A DNA stretch of 62,203 nucleotides from Glycomyces sp. YM15. GTDB taxonomy: Bacteria; Actinomycetota; Actinomycetes; Mycobacteriales; Micromonosporaceae. Below, one piece after another: positions 26,552 through 36,653 of this stretch (positions are counted from its first letter, which is position 1; each line of letters starts with the position of its first letter). Below the pieces are notes generated by a model that searched no databases, was not told where the DNA came from, and worked only from the letters and a program-made list of their open reading frames with translations. Location of the stretch: assembly GCF_016918015.1 (NCBI RefSeq), contig NZ_JAERMK010000022.1:1-62203 (forward strand), in the 5' to 3' direction. The position numbers and the translations under genes are program-made.

Positions 26552-29380
26552 TTACGTCAGCCGCCGCTCACTCGGCAGCCGCGCCTTGGTGAAGAGCAGC
26601 GCCCCGATCGCGGCCAGGACCGGCACGGCCACCACCATGATCGCGAAGCTGGTCCACGGCAGTTCCCACGTGTAGAGGACCTGGAACGGGTACTGGTTCA
26701 TCAAGCTCCGGTTGAGGGCCTGGCGGATGAGCGCGTACCCGATCACCCCCGCCACCGTGCCGAGCGCGGAGCCGAACAGGGCGATCATGATGGTCTGCCA
26801 CATCGCGAACCGTTTGCGCAGCCCCGGAGCGGCGCCGACCGCGCCGAGCGTGGTCATGTCCTTCCGCTGCTCGGCGATGATGAGCCCGGTCGACACGGCC
26901 GTCGACCCGAGCGTGATCAGCGCGCACAGCCCGGCCACGGCGAGCATCATGTAGAACGACGTCAGGTCGGTGTAGTCGGTCACCCGGAAGTTCGCCGAGA
27001 TGTCGCCGTCCGCGATCTCGGCGTTCAGGTCCGACGAGATCGCTTCGCGGACCGCGCTGTCGACCACGGTCGAGGTCGAGACGAGATACTGCCGGCTCCA
27101 GAGGGATTCGGTCATGCCGAGCCGCTCGGCCGCGCCCGGGCTGAGCAGCACCTTGCTGTAGCCCAGCAGGTTCTCGTCGACCACGATCGCGGGCAGCTCG
27201 ATCTCGGTCGCCTCCGATTCGGTCTCCTCGCCGGTCTCCTCGTCCCAGGATTCGATCCGCTGCTCGAAGACCACAGTGCCCTCGTCGGTGAGCGACAGCG
27301 CGTCCGAGATCAGGACGCCGCCGTCCTCGAGGAGCGCCACCGCCGCATCGAGCTCATCGCCTTCGAGCTCGCTGTAGGCGGCGACCACATCGGGGTCGGC
27401 GGACGTCGGCACCTCGTAGAAGCCGTACCCGTCCCCCGTCTCGTTGCAGTTGGGGTCCTCCCGGGCCGCGGCCACCGCCGCCAGCATCTGCTCCTCGGTA
27501 TGCGTCTCCGTCTCCCAGAACGAGCACCTGTTCTCGGCGGGCCTGGTCATCGCCACGCTGCAGTAGGAATTCTCGGGATCGACGTCCTCCCTGCCGCAGG
27601 TCGCATCGGTTTCAGAGATCTGGATCTTCGTGATCTCCAGCTCGTCGAGGTGCTTGCCGAGCCTCGCCTCCGACTCCGCCAGCCCCTCCTCCCAAGCGGG
27701 ATCGCCGATCGGCATCCCGGTCTCCGGGTCGTAATCCTCGCTGTCGTTCCACATGGTCAGCGTGAGCGCCCCCTGCGGCAGCAGGTGCTCCTTCAGCGCC
27801 TCGCCGCGCACGTTGTTGGCGGCGATGGTCATGCTGAAGGCCATGCCTCCCGCTACGACGCCGAGGACCGCCGCGATCGCCGGGGCGGCCGAGCCTCGGT
27901 TGCGTCCGGCCTCCCGCAGCGCCATGCGCGGCGCGAGCGGCATCCAGCGGCCGAGCTTCGCGGTGAGCGCGAGCAGCGCCGGCGTGCAGGCCACCAGGCC
28001 CAGCTGGAGCAGGACGATCGCGCCCGCCATGAGCGGCATGCTCCAGATCGTGATGCCCGCGAAGCCCGCGACCATGCCCCCGCCGACCATGACCAGCCCG
28101 ATCAGCAGCCAGAGCTTCGAGCCCTTGCGGCCCGGCGTGCGTCCCATGAGGGCCGCGACGACGTTGATGCGAGAGGCGCTGATCGCGGCCGCGAGCGCCG
28201 AGAGCAGACCGGTGACGATCGCGGCGGCGACGAGCACCCCCTGGAGCCACGGCAGCACCTGCAGCCCGGGCGTGCGGTAGCCGACGATCTGTTCGAGCAG
28301 CGGCCGTCCGGCCGCGACCACGCCTATGCCCAGGAGCACCGCGACGACGGCCGCGATGACGCCGAACAGGACGCCGCCGGCCAGGACGATCGTCCTGATC
28401 TGCTTCGGGGTCGCGCCGGTGGCGCTCATGAGCGCGAACTCGCGGGTGCGCCGCCGGGCGCTGATGGCGAACGCGGGCCCCGCCAGGAGGATGACCTCCA
28501 TGACCACGACCACCACGAGGAGGACGTAGAGCGTGAGCGTCGCCTCGTCGAAGTAGGTCACGGAGTACCCGTACTCGGCGGGGATCGTCGAGGGTCGGTC
28601 GATCAGCGAGGTCGCCCACACCGTCATCCCGGCCTCGTTGAGCGCCAGCGCGTCCTCATACGTGAACGGTTCGGGAGTGTCCACCAGCCACCCGCTGGCC
28701 TCGGTCGGGAAGAACGAGGCGATCGCATAGCGGCCGTTGATGTCCCAGGGGATCTCGATGATCCCGCTGACCTCGAACTCCTCGTCCGCGCCGCCATGGA
28801 CCATCGTGATCGAGTCGCCGACGCCGACCTCCAGGTACGAGGCCGCGTCCTCGCTGAGGACCACCTCGTCGCGGATCGGCGCCGACCCGTCGAGGTAGGT
28901 GAATCCCGCGGCCTCGTAGTTCGGGTCGGTCAGGTCGTAGCCGAGGACGTCGATGTCGCCGATGCCGTCGGGGGTCTCGACCTGCGCCCGCTGCTCGCTC
29001 CCGTTCCAGAAGCTGTACGGGGTGATCCGAGAACCCAGCGGCAACTCGGCGAGCACGCCCATCTCGGTGATCGTCCCCGGCTCGCCGTCGTCCTCGGTCA
29101 TCTCGCTTTCCCACCACGGGTACTGGCTGTCCCAGGTGAACTGAGTGAGCGGCTCCCCGGGATTGTCCGCGGAGATGTAGGCGTCGTTCTCGCCGAGGTA
29201 CTGGATCGCGGTCTCCTCAGGAGACAGCGTGGCCGTGTCGTATGCGGAGGCGCCGATCGCGACGCCGAGCAGCGGCAGCCCCAGCAGCGTGATCGAGAGG
29301 ACCGACCGTCCCTTGTATCGCAGCGCTTCGCGGCGCGCGATCCTGAAAGCGAGTCGTTGGCTCGCCACCAGTCTCCCCAC
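26552..29380 (-). CDS. FtsX/MacB-type ABC exporter permease
   Basis: At 942 residues this is the long form of the MacB/FtsX family: an N-terminal helix (RSVLSITLLGLPLLGVAIG), a large extracytoplasmic domain, three helices of the first FtsX domain (LLVVVVVMEVILLAGPAFAI), a central pair of helices, a second large outer domain (about 535-790) with several Cys residues, and a final FtsX domain. FtsX-type exporters move peptides, lipids or antibiotics, or transmit force. It starts with GTG one base after the ATPase stop, and both are preceded by a PadR regulator. The substrate is not predictable. Confidence 0.92.
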   Translation of the reverse strand: MGRLVASQRLAFRIARREALRYKGRSVLSITLLGLPLLGVAIGASAYDTATLSPEETAIQYLGENDAYISADNPGEPLTQFTWDSQYPWWESEMTEDDGEPGTITEMGVLAELPLGSRITPYSFWNGSEQRAQVETPDGIGDIDVLGYDLTDPNYEAAGFTYLDGSAPIRDEVVLSEDAASYLEVGVGDSITMVHGGADEEFEVSGIIEIPWDINGRYAIASFFPTEASGWLVDTPEPFTYEDALALNEAGMTVWATSLIDRPSTIPAEYGYSVTYFDEATLTLYVLLVVVVVMEVILLAGPAFAISARRRTREFALMSATGATPKQIRTIVLAGGVLFGVIAAVVAVLLGIGVVAAGRPLLEQIVGYRTPGLQVLPWLQGVLVAAAIVTGLLSALAAAISASRINVVAALMGRTPGRKGSKLWLLIGLVMVGGGMVAGFAGITIWSMPLMAGAIVLLQLGLVACTPALLALTAKLGRWMPLAPRMALREAGRNRGSAAPAIAAVLGVVAGGMAFSMTIAANNVRGEALKEHLLPQGALTLTMWNDSEDYDPETGMPIGDPAWEEGLAESEARLGKHLDELEITKIQISETDATCGREDVDPENSYCSVAMTRPAENRCSFWETETHTEEQMLAAVAAAREDPNCNETGDGYGFYEVPTSADPDVVAAYSELEGDELDAAVALLEDGGVLISDALSLTDEGTVVFEQRIESWDEETGEETESEATEIELPAIVVDENLLGYSKVLLSPGAAERLGMTESLWSRQYLVSTSTVVDSAVREAISSDLNAEIADGDISANFRVTDYTDLTSFYMMLAVAGLCALITLGSTAVSTGLIIAEQRKDMTTLGAVGAAPGLRKRFAMWQTIMIALFGSALGTVAGVIGYALIRQALNRSLMNQYPFQVLYTWELPWTSFAIMVVAVPVLAAIGALLFTKARLPSERRLT

Positions 29381-29381
29381 C

Positions 29382-30104
29382 TCAGGAACCTGCGCCTTCG
29401 AGCAGGCTGTCGGCCCCGGCCAGCGGCGCGGAGGAGTCGACGATCTTGCCGTCGCGCAGGAACACCACGCGGTCGGCCCAGCCCGCGTGGCGGGCGTCGT
29501 GGGTGACCAGCAGGCCGGCCGCGCCCGCGTCGCAGCGGCGGCGCAGCAGCTTCAGCACCTCCTCGCCGGTGTGCGAGTCGAGCGCGCCGGTCGGCTCGTC
29601 GGCGAGCACCAGCCGCCGCTCGCCGATGAGGGCCCGCGCGATGGCGACGCGCTGCGCCTGCCCACCCGAGATCTCGTCGGGGAACCTGTCGGCCTGCTTG
29701 ACGTCGAGCCCGACCTCCTCCAGCGCGGCGAGCGCCAGTTTGCGGGCCTTGCCCGCGGAGAGCCCGTCCAGTTCCAGCGGCAGCGCCGCGTTCTCGGCGG
29801 CCGTCAGGCTCGGCACCAGGTTGTAGTCCTGGAACACGTAGCCGACGCTGCGCCGCCGCAGCGCCGCGAGCCGCTTCTTGTTGAGCGAGGCGAGGACGGT
29901 GCCCTCCACGAGCACTTCGCCCGAGGTGGGGGCGTCGAGTCCCCCGGCGAGGTTGAGCAGCGTCGACTTCCCGGACCCCGAGGGCCCCATGATGGCGACG
30001 AGTTCACCGGCCTCGATCGTGAGGTCGGCGTCGACGAGGGCGTGGACGAGGTTCTCGCCGGTGCCGTGGGTGCGGCTCACGCCTTGCAGGTGCAGAACGG
30101 TCAT
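29382..30104 (-). CDS. MacB/LolD-type ABC transporter ATP-binding protein
   Basis: This 240-residue ATPase has the Walker A GPSGSGKST near residue 40, Q-loop FQDYNLVPSL, signature ISGGQAQRVAIARAL, Walker B RLVLADEPTGALD and H-loop LLVTHD, all intact. Its sequence is of the MacB/LolD group that pairs with FtsX-domain permeases, and the partner starts one base after its stop. It follows the PadR gene by 21 bases on the same strand, so regulator, ATPase and permease form one operon. Confidence 0.95.
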   Translation of the reverse strand: MTVLHLQGVSRTHGTGENLVHALVDADLTIEAGELVAIMGPSGSGKSTLLNLAGGLDAPTSGEVLVEGTVLASLNKKRLAALRRRSVGYVFQDYNLVPSLTAAENAALPLELDGLSAGKARKLALAALEEVGLDVKQADRFPDEISGGQAQRVAIARALIGERRLVLADEPTGALDSHTGEEVLKLLRRRCDAGAAGLLVTHDARHAGWADRVVFLRDGKIVDSSAPLAGADSLLEGAGS

Positions 30105-30125
30105 AGGGGGGTACCGCGTTCTCTC

Positions 30126-30719
30126 TCAGTTGGTTCGGGATCGGTTGAGTTCGGGCGTCGCTTCCGCCGGGTCGGGCTCGCCGACCGCGAAGGGGAACGG
30201 CGCGGGCAGCTCGGCCCGGGCCACGACGGCCTCGGTGTGATCGAGCCAGCGGATCTCCGCTTCGGCGCGGAAGATCATCGACTCAAGCACCAGCCGCCAG
30301 GCCAGTTCCGCGTGCTCCTCGGCGGATTTGAGCCGCGTGTACTCCTGCAGCAGGCGCAGGGTCGCCCCCCGCTGCCGCTGGATGACGTCGGTGACGTCCA
30401 CGCCGGGCGTGGTCACCGCCAGCGCCAGTTTGATCGTGAGCTCGTCCCGGGGCCGGTCGGCGGCCTGCACCGGCGAGGCGAACCAGCCCGCCAGGTGGCG
30501 GCGGCCGGTGTCGGTGATCCGGTACGGGCGCTGGCCGGAGTCGTTCTCCGGGAGGGCCTCGACGAGCTCGTCGCGTTCGAGCCGGTTGAGGGTGGTGTAG
30601 ACCTGTCCGATGTTGAGCGGCCAGGTGTTCCCCGTGGCGCTCTCGAACGCGGCCCGCAGCTGGTAGCCGTATGCGGGTCCCCGTTCGAGCAGCGCGAGGA
30701 GGCTGTGTTTGACACTCAT
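30126..30719 (-). CDS. PadR family transcriptional regulator
   Basis: The 197-residue protein has a PadR winged helix at residues 1-80, from SVKHSLLALLERGPAYGYQL through GQVYTTLNRLERDELVE to QRPYRITDTGRRHLAGWF, and a helical C-terminal dimerisation domain. PadR proteins usually repress an adjacent transporter until a ligand binds. The ATG at 30719 matches the usual family N terminus; the frame is open upstream but lacks homology. A 20-bp palindrome lies 24 bases before the start, fitting autorepression and control of the downstream exporter genes. Confidence 0.93.
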   Translation of the reverse strand: MSVKHSLLALLERGPAYGYQLRAAFESATGNTWPLNIGQVYTTLNRLERDELVEALPENDSGQRPYRITDTGRRHLAGWFASPVQAADRPRDELTIKLALAVTTPGVDVTDVIQRQRGATLRLLQEYTRLKSAEEHAELAWRLVLESMIFRAEAEIRWLDHTEAVVARAELPAPFPFAVGEPDPAEATPELNRSRTN

Positions 30720-30742
30720 GTGCGACCTCGTATTGCTACTGG

Positions 30743-30762
30743 ATCTCTCCAAGTGGAGAGAT
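30743..30762. promoter_or_regulatory. PadR operator candidate
   Basis: ATCTCTCC (30743-30750) and GGAGAGAT (30755-30762) form a perfect 8-bp dyad around a four-base centre. It is the only strong dyad between the PadR gene and the DUF4439 gene and sits where the padR promoter should be. Confidence 0.65.
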
Positions 30763-30832
30763 ACCGAGTATGGCATAACTGGTATGCAGCATGGGGGCGC
30801 AGGGCACGGCGGAAAGGTGAACGGAGCCGGAA

Positions 30833-31246
30833 CTACTCGGGCCGGCCGGGCCAGGGGTCGGCGGCGGGCCGGCCGAGCGCGAGCCGCCAGCGTGCCAGCG
30901 TCACCGCGGACTCGCCGTACATGCGCAGGCAGATCTCCCGCTCGTTCGGCTCGGACGAGGCCACGCCCGCCCGCCACGCGGTGGTCACGTCGGTCTCGAC
31001 GGCGAGCAGCAGCTCTTGGGCCGCCGCGGCGTCGCTGATCGGCTCGATGTCATAGCCCGCCAAGGAAGGGGCCGCCTCGAGCTGGTGCTCGTCGTAGAAG
31101 TCGAGCAGCGCGTCGCGCCTCGAACGGTGCTCGGCCTCGAGCTCTTCGGCGATCCAGCGGGGGTCGCCGTCCAGGTGCACGGCGGCGGCGCTGTAGGCGT
31201 AGATCGCCGCGTATTCGGCGGCGAGGCCGGTGTCCACTGCGGTCAT
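30833..31246 (-). CDS. DUF4439 ferritin-like protein
   Basis: The 137-residue helical protein belongs to the DUF4439 ferritin-like group found beside rimP in many actinobacteria. Visible features are AAEYAAIYAYSAAAVHL with an early Glu, a second helix ELEAEHRSRRDALLDFYDEH with E-x2-H, and YGESAVTLARWRLALG near the end; such Glu/His positions are where ferritin folds bind metal, but function is unproven. Its ATG overlaps the stop of the upstream lipoprotein gene (ATGA). Confidence 0.8.
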   Translation of the reverse strand: MTAVDTGLAAEYAAIYAYSAAAVHLDGDPRWIAEELEAEHRSRRDALLDFYDEHQLEAAPSLAGYDIEPISDAAAAQELLLAVETDVTTAWRAGVASSEPNEREICLRMYGESAVTLARWRLALGRPAADPWPGRPE

Positions 31247-31638
31247 GTGAGCACCGCCGCGTGGGCGGCGCGGCAGGCCGCGATCTCGCCGAGTACCACG
31301 GCGTAGTCCGAATCAGTGGTGAGGCAGGCGTCGCCCGCCTCCCGGCTGCCCGAGGATTCGGCCTCGGCGAGTGCGGCGGGGTCCGCCGGGAGCTCGCCGG
31401 TCTCGTCGGCGACCACATTGGGCCGCAGGAGTCGCTCCAATGTGGCGGCGTGGGTCAGGTGGTCTTCGGCGAAGTCGCCGAATCCCAGTGCCTCGGCGGC
31501 CGCGGCCAGTGTGCGCGCGGTGTGGAGCGCGGCGGTGAGGTCCGCGTCTGACGTGATGATGTGCGCCGTCTCCCGGGTGCATCCGGCGGCCGTGAGAACG
31601 GCCGCCCCGACCAGGAGTCCGCGTCGGGTCGTGAACAC
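31243..31638 (-). CDS. Small lipoprotein, ferritin-like (DUF4439 neighbour)
   Basis: The 131-residue product begins FTTRRGLLVGAAVLTAAGCT, a twin-Arg-containing signal with a lipobox Cys near residue 20, so it is probably a membrane-anchored lipoprotein. The mature part is helical and Ala-rich with EALGFGDFAEDHLTHAATLE and a C-terminal YAVVLGEIAACRAAHAAVL. The pair with the overlapping DUF4439 gene resembles the Rv2844-Rv2843 pair next to rimP in M. tuberculosis. The GTG at 31638 is chosen because it sets the signal peptide correctly. It is divergent from rimP. Confidence 0.75.
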   Translation of the reverse strand: MFTTRRGLLVGAAVLTAAGCTRETAHIITSDADLTAALHTARTLAAAAEALGFGDFAEDHLTHAATLERLLRPNVVADETGELPADPAALAEAESSGSREAGDACLTTDSDYAVVLGEIAACRAAHAAVLT

Positions 31639-31722
31639 CCACCCAGTTTCCCAGGCCGCCTTTCCATTCTGTCCCCGGGCGGTTAATCTCGGCCGAACAG
31701 GCATCTTGGAGGGGAAGTGCGC

Positions 31723-32184
31723 ATGGGTTCTGAGCGGCAAGCCGAGGTAGAGGCGGTCCTGGCCCCGGCCGTGGCCAAGGTCGGGTTCGACCTGGAGGGG
31801 CTGCAGGTCACCAAGGCCGGTCGGCGGGTGCTCGTCCGCGTCCTCGTCGACAAGGACGGCGGGATCAGCCTGGACGATGTGGCGGTTGTCTCGAAAGCCT
31901 GCTCGAAGGCCCTGGACGAGTCGGACTCCACGGGCGGGCCCTTCGCCGACACCCCCTATACCCTGGAAGTGTCCTCGCCAGGCGTGGACCGTCCGCTGAC
32001 CGAGCCTCGGCACTGGCGGCGTAATATTGGGCGCTTGGTAGCCGTGCACATCGGGGAGGAGCCCGTCACCGGGCGCGTCACGGCCGCCAGCGAGCGGGGG
32101 ATTGAACTAGAAGCCGACGGCGTGCGCCGCTCGGCTACCTATGCCGAGCTGGGGCCCGGCAAGGTGCAGATCGAGCTGAGATGA
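31723..32184 (+). CDS. rimP: Ribosome maturation factor RimP
   Basis: RimP (153 aa) helps assemble the 30S head. The N-terminal domain reads VLAPAVAKVGFDLEGLQVTK and VRVLVDKDGGISLDDVA; the C-terminal Sm-like part includes YTLEVSSPGVDRPLTEPRHW. GGAGGGG at 31708-31714 fits the ATG at 31723 (eight bases) better than the GTG at 31717 (two bases). It leads the conserved rimP-nusA-ylxR-infB operon, with nusA 74 bases downstream. Confidence 0.94.
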   Translation: MGSERQAEVEAVLAPAVAKVGFDLEGLQVTKAGRRVLVRVLVDKDGGISLDDVAVVSKACSKALDESDSTGGPFADTPYTLEVSSPGVDRPLTEPRHWRRNIGRLVAVHIGEEPVTGRVTAASERGIELEADGVRRSATYAELGPGKVQIELR

Positions 32185-32258
32185 GCGTCTGCTCGAAGAC
32201 GCGGCTCGCACGCCTTGAACGGCCGCGGTGAGGACAACTCAAGACTTAAGGAGTACGG

Positions 32259-33293
32259 GTGCATATCGACCTGGCCGCGCTGCGGTCGCTGGAACGCGAG
32301 CGCGACATCCCTTTCGAGACCATCCTCGGCGCTATCGAATCGGCGCTGCTGACCGCCTACAAGCACACCCCCGGGGCCGATGAGCGCGCGCGAGTAGTGG
32401 TGAACCGTGACAGCGGTATCGCCAATGTCCTGGTGCCGGTGCTGAACGAAGAGGACGAAGTCGTCTCGGAGCGCGACGACACCCCCGAGGGTTTCGGCCG
32501 CATCGCCGCCCAGACCGCGAAGCAGGTCATCCTGCAGCGGCTGCGCGAGGCCGCCGACGAGGTCAACTACGGCGAGTACTCCGGCAAGGAGGGCGACATC
32601 GTCACCGGTGTCGTCCAGGCCCACGGAGAGCGCAACGAGCGCGGGATCGTCACTGTGGACCTCGGCAAGATCGAGGCCACCCTGCCCCTCAACGAGCAGG
32701 TCCCCGGTGAGAACTACGAGCACGGCAAGCGGATTCGCGCGATCGTCATCCAGGTGAACCGCACCGCCCGCGGCCCGCAGATCACGTTGTCGCGCACGCA
32801 CCCCGCCCTGGTGAAGAAGCTGTTCGCGTTCGAGGTGCCCGAGATCGACGAGGGCGCGGTGGAGATTCCGGCCATCGCACGTGAGGCCGGTCACCGTTCC
32901 AAGATCGCGGTGCGCGCCACAACGAAGGACGTCAACGCGAAGGGCGCGTGCATCGGCCCGATGGGCTCGCGCGTGCGCGCCGTGATGAGCGAGCTCGGCG
33001 GCGAGAAGATCGACATCGTCGACTGGGACGCGGACCCCGCGCGCTTCGTCGCGAACGCCCTGTCCCCGGCGAAGACCCTGTCGGTGCGGGTGGTGGACGA
33101 GTCCACGCGCTCCACTGAGGTGATCGTCCCGGACTACCAGCTTTCGCTCGCGATCGGCCGCGAAGGCCAGAACGCCCGCCTCGCCGCGCGCCTCACGGGG
33201 TGGCGGATCGACATCAAGTCCGACGCGCATGTCTCCGGTGGCGCGAAGGAGGAGACCGGCCCGGCCGGTGGCGCTCGGCGCTCCGGGAGGTAG
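32259..33293 (+). CDS. nusA: Transcription termination/antitermination factor NusA
   Basis: NusA (344 aa) binds RNA polymerase and modulates pausing, termination and rRNA antitermination. Order: N-terminal RNAP-binding domain (1-110, with [20 protein letters not shown]), S1 domain ([14 protein letters not shown]), and two KH domains ([20 protein letters not shown] and [20 protein letters not shown]). It lacks the acidic C-terminal repeats of E. coli NusA, as usual in actinobacteria. The GTG at 32259 follows AAGGAG. The 3' end overlaps or abuts ylxR. Confidence 0.96.
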   Translation: MHIDLAALRSLERERDIPFETILGAIESALLTAYKHTPGADERARVVVNRDSGIANVLVPVLNEEDEVVSERDDTPEGFGRIAAQTAKQVILQRLREAADEVNYGEYSGKEGDIVTGVVQAHGERNERGIVTVDLGKIEATLPLNEQVPGENYEHGKRIRAIVIQVNRTARGPQITLSRTHPALVKKLFAFEVPEIDEGAVEIPAIAREAGHRSKIAVRATTKDVNAKGACIGPMGSRVRAVMSELGGEKIDIVDWDADPARFVANALSPAKTLSVRVVDESTRSTEVIVPDYQLSLAIGREGQNARLAARLTGWRIDIKSDAHVSGGAKEETGPAGGARRSGR

Positions 33294-33642
33294 ACTGATT
33301 AGCGGATCGCAACGTGACGCAGCGGTAGTCCGCACCTGTGTGGGATGCCGTAGACGCGCATCGGCCGCTGAGCTGCTGCGCGTCGTCGTTCAACGCTCTG
33401 AGGGCTCCCCGAACCGTTTGGTTCCGGACCCGCAGCGCCGCCTCAGCGGCCGCGGAGCACATGTGCACCACGACCTGAACTGCCTTGAACAGGCAGTTCG
33501 TAAGCGTGCGTTCGCCCGAGCCCTCAGAATCGAGGGAGCGGTAGACGTTGAAGCGGTGCGAACCCATGTCGAGTCGGAGTCGGCCGAGAGGCCGACTCCC
33601 GCACACGAAGCAGGTAGAGACCGAATGAAGACCACGCGATGA
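33268..33642 (+). CDS. ylxR: YlxR (DUF448) RNA-binding protein
   Basis: The family core is clear: [20 protein letters not shown], then [16 protein letters not shown] and [12 protein letters not shown]. YlxR sits between nusA and infB in most Gram-positives; in B. subtilis it has been linked to RNase P (RnpM). The start is uncertain. The GTG at 33268, inside the nusA 3' end, gives 124 residues. Homology begins only about 20 codons later, and the ribosome-binding-like GGGAGG (33285-33290) is spaced for CTG 33295 or ATT 33298, not for any ATG or GTG. Confidence 0.85.
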   Translation: MALGAPGGRLISGSQRDAAVVRTCVGCRRRASAAELLRVVVQRSEGSPNRLVPDPQRRLSGRGAHVHHDLNCLEQAVRKRAFARALRIEGAVDVEAVRTHVESESAERPTPAHEAGRDRMKTTR

Positions 33643-33722
33643 AGTTCTGCGAATGAACACGTTGCTAGTCGGTAGATAAGGTCGGCGGGCGCTGCCCGTA
33701 CGACCTCGAATTGAGGAGTGCA

Positions 33723-36653
33723 GTGGCAGCAAAGCCCCGCGTACATGAACTTGCCAAGGAACTGGGCACGACGAGCAAGGAACTGCTCTCTCGCCTCGGT
33801 GACATGGGCGAGTTCGTGAAGTCAGCGTCGAGCACGGTCGAGGCGCCTGTCGCGCGTCGACTGCGGCAGGAATACGACGCCGCACAGGGCGCCCCGGCAG
33901 CGTCGGCCGGGAAGACGGAGTCCCCGACGCCCGAGCCCGCCAAGGCGGCGGCCCCCAAGGGCCCGCGCCCGGCGGCACCGAGCCCGTCCAAGATCATGCA
34001 GGCCAAGGTCGAGGCCAAGGACGCCAAGTCCGAGGCGAAGGCCGAAGCCGAAGCGAAGAAGGCCGTGAAGAAGGCCGCCCCGAAGCCGGGTGCGGCCGCG
34101 CCGAAGCCCGGGCCCAAGCCGGCCCCCGCGCCGGCCCCGGCCGAAGCCAAGCCCACGAGTGCCCGCGACATCGAGGTGGCCGCGGAGCAGAAGCGCGCCG
34201 AGGAACTGGTCAAGCGCCAGCAGGAGCAGGCCGAGGCCGCCAAACGCGCCGCCGCCGCTCCGAAGCCCGGCCCGAAGCCCGCTCCGGCCGCCCGTCCGGG
34301 CGGCCCGAAGCCGGGCCCCAAGAACCCGTTCGGCGTCGGCAACGCCGGTGCCAAGCCGCGTCCCGCTGCCGCTGACGGCGGCGGCGAGCGCCCGGGCGGT
34401 CCCCGTCCGAGCCCGCGCATGATGCCCCCGCGGCCGAACCCGGGCATGATGCCCGGTCGTCCCGCGGGCGGCGGTCGTGACGGCGGCGGACCCCGCGGGG
34501 CCCGCGGCGGCGGTCGCGGCGGACCCGGCGGCGGCGGTCGTCCCGGTGGCGGCGGCGGCGGTCGTCCGGGCGGTGGCGGCGGCAACTACCGCGGCACGTT
34601 CGGCGGAGCCGGTGGCGGTGCCGCCGGTGGCGCCGGTGGCGCGGGCGGTTCCGGTCCTTCGACCGGTGCGCCGGCCCCGTACCGCGGCGGCGGCGGTCGC
34701 GCAGGCGGCGGCGGCAAGGCCCGCGGCGGCGGTGCGGCCGGTGCGTTCGGTCGCGGCGGCCCCCGAGGCAAGAGCCGCAAGTCGCGTCGTCAGCGTCGCC
34801 AGGAGTTCGACAACCTCGCAGCGCCGAGGATGCAGTCGGGCGCTCCGCGCGGCAACGGCGAGACCATTCGCCTGGCCCGCGGCGCGTCGCTCTCCGACTT
34901 CGCCGACAAGATCGGCACCCTGCCGGGCACCCTCGTCCAAGAGCTGTTCGGCCTGGGCGAGATGGTGACCGCCACGCAGTCCGTGTCGGAGGAGACCTTC
35001 GAGCTCCTGGGCGCCCACCTCGACTGGGACATCAAGATCGTGTCCCCCGAGGAAGAGGACCGCGAGCTGCTCTCGCAGTTCGGCATCGACCTCGACGCCG
35101 AGGACAAGGACACGTTCGTCGCGCGTCCCCCGGTCGTCACGGTCATGGGTCACGTCGACCACGGTAAGACGAAGCTGCTGGACGCGATCCGCAGCTCCAA
35201 CGTCGTGGCCGGCGAAGCGGGCGGCATCACCCAGCACATCGGCGCGTACCAGGTGCACGTCGAGCACGAGGGCGAAGACCGCGCGATCACCTTCATCGAC
35301 ACCCCGGGCCACGAGGCGTTCACTGCCATGCGTGCTCGCGGTGCGAACGTCACTGACATCGTGGTGCTCGTGGTCGCGGCCGACGACGGCGTCATGCCGC
35401 AGACGGTCGAGGCCCTGAACCACGCCAGCGCCGCGGGCGCTCCCGTCGTGGTGGCGGTCAACAAGACCGACCTCCCCGACGCGAACCCGGGCAAGGTCCG
35501 CCAGCAGCTGACCGAGTACGGCCTGGTCGCCGAGGAGTACGGCGGGCAGACCATGTTCGTCGACGTGGCCGCCAAGCCGCGCATCGGCATCGCGGAACTG
35601 CTCGAAGCGGTGCTGCTCACCGCCGACGCCTCGCTCGAACTGGAAGCGTCGGAGTCGGGCAACGCGCAGGGCATCGCGATCGAGGCGCACCTCGACAAGG
35701 GCCGCGGCCCGGTCGCGAGCGTCCTGGTCCAGAAGGGCACGCTGCGGGTCGGCGACTCGATCGTCGCCGGCGGCGCGCACGGCCGCGTCCGTGCGATGCA
35801 CGACGCCGACGGCAACCGCGTCACCGAGGCGACCCCGTCGTTCCCGGTGCAGGTGCAGGGCCTCGCGTCCGTCCCGATGGCGGGCGACGTGTTCCTCGCC
35901 GCCGACGACGACCGCATGGTCCGCCAGATCGCCGAGCAGCGGCAGGCTCGCCGCCGCGCGGCGCAGCAGGCGTCCCGCGTCTCGCGCACCACGCTCGAGA
36001 ACCTCATGGACAAGATCGCCGAAGGCGAGCGCACCACGCTCTCCCTCATCATCAAGGGCGACGGCGCCGGTTCGGTCGAGGCCCTCGAAGAGGCCTTGGT
36101 CGCGCTGGAGATCCCCGAGGAAGTGCACCTGCAGGTCATCCACCGCGGCGTCGGTCCGATCACCGAGAGCGACGTCAACCTCGCCGCGGCGGGCGACGGC
36201 GAGTCGGCGACGATCATCGCCTTCAACGTGCGGGCCGAGGGTCGCGTTCGCGACATGGCCGAGCGCGAAGGCGTGGACGTCCGGTACTACACGGTCATCT
36301 ACCAGGCGATCGAGGAGATCGAGACCGCGCTCAAGGGCATGCTGAAGCCCGAGTACGAGGAAGTGGCGCTCGGTACCGCCGAGATCCGCGAGGTGTTCCG
36401 CTCCTCGAAGCTCGGCAACATCGCCGGTGCGCTGGTCACGAGCGGTTCGATCAAGCGCAACGCGAAGGTGCGCCTCATGCGCGACGGCAACGTCGTCATC
36501 GAGACGACCATCTCGTCGCTGCGCCGGTTCAAGGACGACGCGACCGAGGTCCGCGAGGGCTTCGAGTGCGGTTTCACCTTGAAGAACTACAACAACATCG
36601 AAGAGGGCGACATCATCGAAGCCTTCGAGATGCGCGAGAAGCCGCGCGCGTAA
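33723..36653 (+). CDS. infB: Translation initiation factor IF-2
   Basis: IF-2 (976 aa) places initiator tRNA on the ribosome. The N-terminal IF2N domain ([20 protein letters not shown]) is followed by a ~340-residue linker rich in Lys/Ala/Pro and then Gly (runs of [10 protein letters not shown] type), a second IF2N copy near residue 385, and the GTPase domain with G1 GHVDHGKT (about 475), G3 DTPGHEAF and G4 NKTD, then domains II-IV. The GTG at 33723 has GAGGAG upstream. The long disordered linker is typical of actinobacterial IF-2. Confidence 0.97.
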   Translation: MAAKPRVHELAKELGTTSKELLSRLGDMGEFVKSASSTVEAPVARRLRQEYDAAQGAPAASAGKTESPTPEPAKAAAPKGPRPAAPSPSKIMQAKVEAKDAKSEAKAEAEAKKAVKKAAPKPGAAAPKPGPKPAPAPAPAEAKPTSARDIEVAAEQKRAEELVKRQQEQAEAAKRAAAAPKPGPKPAPAARPGGPKPGPKNPFGVGNAGAKPRPAAADGGGERPGGPRPSPRMMPPRPNPGMMPGRPAGGGRDGGGPRGARGGGRGGPGGGGRPGGGGGGRPGGGGGNYRGTFGGAGGGAAGGAGGAGGSGPSTGAPAPYRGGGGRAGGGGKARGGGAAGAFGRGGPRGKSRKSRRQRRQEFDNLAAPRMQSGAPRGNGETIRLARGASLSDFADKIGTLPGTLVQELFGLGEMVTATQSVSEETFELLGAHLDWDIKIVSPEEEDRELLSQFGIDLDAEDKDTFVARPPVVTVMGHVDHGKTKLLDAIRSSNVVAGEAGGITQHIGAYQVHVEHEGEDRAITFIDTPGHEAFTAMRARGANVTDIVVLVVAADDGVMPQTVEALNHASAAGAPVVVAVNKTDLPDANPGKVRQQLTEYGLVAEEYGGQTMFVDVAAKPRIGIAELLEAVLLTADASLELEASESGNAQGIAIEAHLDKGRGPVASVLVQKGTLRVGDSIVAGGAHGRVRAMHDADGNRVTEATPSFPVQVQGLASVPMAGDVFLAADDDRMVRQIAEQRQARRRAAQQASRVSRTTLENLMDKIAEGERTTLSLIIKGDGAGSVEALEEALVALEIPEEVHLQVIHRGVGPITESDVNLAAAGDGESATIIAFNVRAEGRVRDMAEREGVDVRYYTVIYQAIEEIETALKGMLKPEYEEVALGTAEIREVFRSSKLGNIAGALVTSGSIKRNAKVRLMRDGNVVIETTISSLRRFKDDATEVREGFECGFTLKNYNNIEEGDIIEAFEMREKPRA

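Noticed and set aside
26549..29506. A 985-codon plus-strand frame opposite the FtsX-type permease
   Set aside because: The Arg/His/Asp-rich translation is typical of antisense to high-GC genes, whereas the minus-strand protein has clear FtsX helices.
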